From assembly GCA_013331225.1 (NCBI GenBank), contig DUGV01000252.1, positions 1 to 5,934 of the forward strand: DNA of 5,934 nucleotides, written 5' to 3'. Source of the DNA: Methanolinea sp. (lineage in GTDB: Archaea > Halobacteriota > Methanomicrobia > Methanomicrobiales > Methanospirillaceae). The notes below the pieces were generated by a model. It did no database searches and was not told the DNA's origin. It saw only the letters and a list, made by a program, of their open reading frames with translations. Made by a program: the position numbers and the translations under genes. Below, piece after piece: positions 5,302 to 5,934 of the stretch. Numbering within the stretch: the stretch's first letter is position 1; each line of letters opens with the position of its first letter.

Positions 5302-5934
5302 ATGGTATCGTACTGGTTCGGAGACGTGGACGGCGGGGTCTGTACACCATGTCCCTCTCGTGAACCGGATTTTCTATCAGACCGCCTCGACCGGATCATC
5401 CAGACAAGGGAGCGACATACGCCTTTTTCATGGGAGGTTGCAAGGGAGTGCGGTTTCGTCAGCTCGAGAGGAGAATACGTCGCGTTGCTGCGATCGCTCG
5501 CGCTCCTGCGGGTGGAGAAGGAACTTCGCAGGGTATCCCAACTGCCCGAGATGGAGCTCGTGCACATGGTCCGGATGCTCGACCAGATCGACGAGGCGAT
5601 CAACCTCCTGACCGGGAGAGCACTCGAATGGCATGCGGCTAAAGACCCATCCTTCTCCCGGAAGTATCGTGAGCTGCAGGGCAGAAGAGCCAGGGAATTG
5701 CTTGCCGGGAGCAAAAACCCTGTGCTCGTGGCAGTGGCCACAGAAACTGCTCACCTTGCAGAGGTCAGGACCGCGCTCTCGCGGGATGTTGCGGCCCTTG
5801 CGGAGAAGGTGATGCCAAACAGCAGTGTCCTTGTCGGGGGCGTGGTGGCGGCCCGCCTCCTCTCCGCGGCAGGCGGGCTCCCGCGCCTTGCAAGGCTTCC
5901 TGCAGCGACCATACAGGTCATGGGAGCACGCCTC
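5302..5934 (+). CDS. nop5: Nop5/Nop56-58 family C/D-box RNP core protein (5' part)
   Basis: The frame is open from ATG 5302 to the window edge (211 residues, 3' end missing). Nop5 is the scaffold of archaeal C/D guide RNPs: it binds the L7Ae-RNA complex and holds fibrillarin, which 2'-O-methylates rRNA and tRNA. Visible are the N-terminal fibrillarin-binding domain beginning MVSYWFGDVDGG (1 to about 80), a helical coiled-coil section (about 84-170) with MVRMLDQIDEAINLLTGRALEW matching the family's DDxDExINLLxERLREW pattern, and the start of the RNA-binding Nop domain: PNSSVLVGGVVAARLLSAAGGLPRLARLPAATIQVMGA (172-209), nearly identical in plan to the family signature. The part between the first helix and the Nop domain looks shorter than in well-known Nop5 proteins. 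In many archaea the fibrillarin gene follows directly; it would lie beyond the right edge. ATG 5302 is preferred to GTG 5266 because it gives the family N-terminus and leaves the TATA-like box outside the gene. Confidence 0.93.
   Translation, partial: MVSYWFGDVDGGVCTPCPSREPDFLSDRLDRIIQTRERHTPFSWEVARECGFVSSRGEYVALLRSLALLRVEKELRRVSQLPEMELVHMVRMLDQIDEAINLLTGRALEWHAAKDPSFSRKYRELQGRRARELLAGSKNPVLVAVATETAHLAEVRTALSRDVAALAEKVMPNSSVLVGGVVAARLLSAAGGLPRLARLPAATIQVMGARL

Overview
The window looks like chromosomal DNA from a GC-rich methanogenic archaeon, most likely a member of the Methanomicrobiales or a close relative. The evidence is an archaeal-type Cbf5 with a C-terminal PUA domain, a Nop5 (C/D-box RNP) gene, an archaeal IorA/IorB pair, a class II tRNA-Ser without encoded CCA, GGTGA-type ribosome binding sites and AT-rich TATA-like boxes. 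The exact lineage is an inference from the overall character of the proteins. Almost all of the window is accounted for by ordinary genes.

Left arm (1-2130, plus strand): a tightly packed operon. The 3' part of iorA overlaps iorB by 4 bases (ATGA), and iorB overlaps a beta-class DNA methyltransferase by 4 bases (GTGA). IorAB oxidises aryl pyruvates to aryl-acetyl-CoA with ferredoxin, or runs in reverse to assimilate aryl acids. The methyltransferase has no visible restriction partner. Its last codons run into the 3' end of a convergent tRNA-Ser(GGA) gene (2125-2208, minus).

Middle (2209-3942, minus strand): a non-coding gap of about 115 bases carries the likely tRNA promoter, a T-tract/hairpin that could end the left operon, and a stem-loop just behind cbf5. 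Then come cbf5 (H/ACA RNA-guided pseudouridine synthase) and, upstream of it, hemD (uroporphyrinogen-III synthase), again overlapping by 4 bases, so hemD-cbf5 is read as one transcript.

Right arm (3943-5934, plus strand): an 82-base divergent intergenic region with one AT-rich core separates hemD from a TctA-like polytopic membrane protein of the archaeal standalone type. A 65-base gap with a TATA-like box follows, then nop5, which runs off the right edge. The genes for the core proteins of both archaeal guide-RNP classes (Cbf5 for H/ACA, Nop5 for C/D) therefore lie about 2.1 kb apart, on opposite strands.

I found no CRISPR array, insertion sequence, phage gene or convincing new system. The points most worth a second look are the solitary methyltransferase translationally linked to iorB and overlapping a tRNA gene, the apparently shortened coiled-coil arm of Nop5, and the two plus-strand genes whose promoter spacing suggests leaderless mRNAs.
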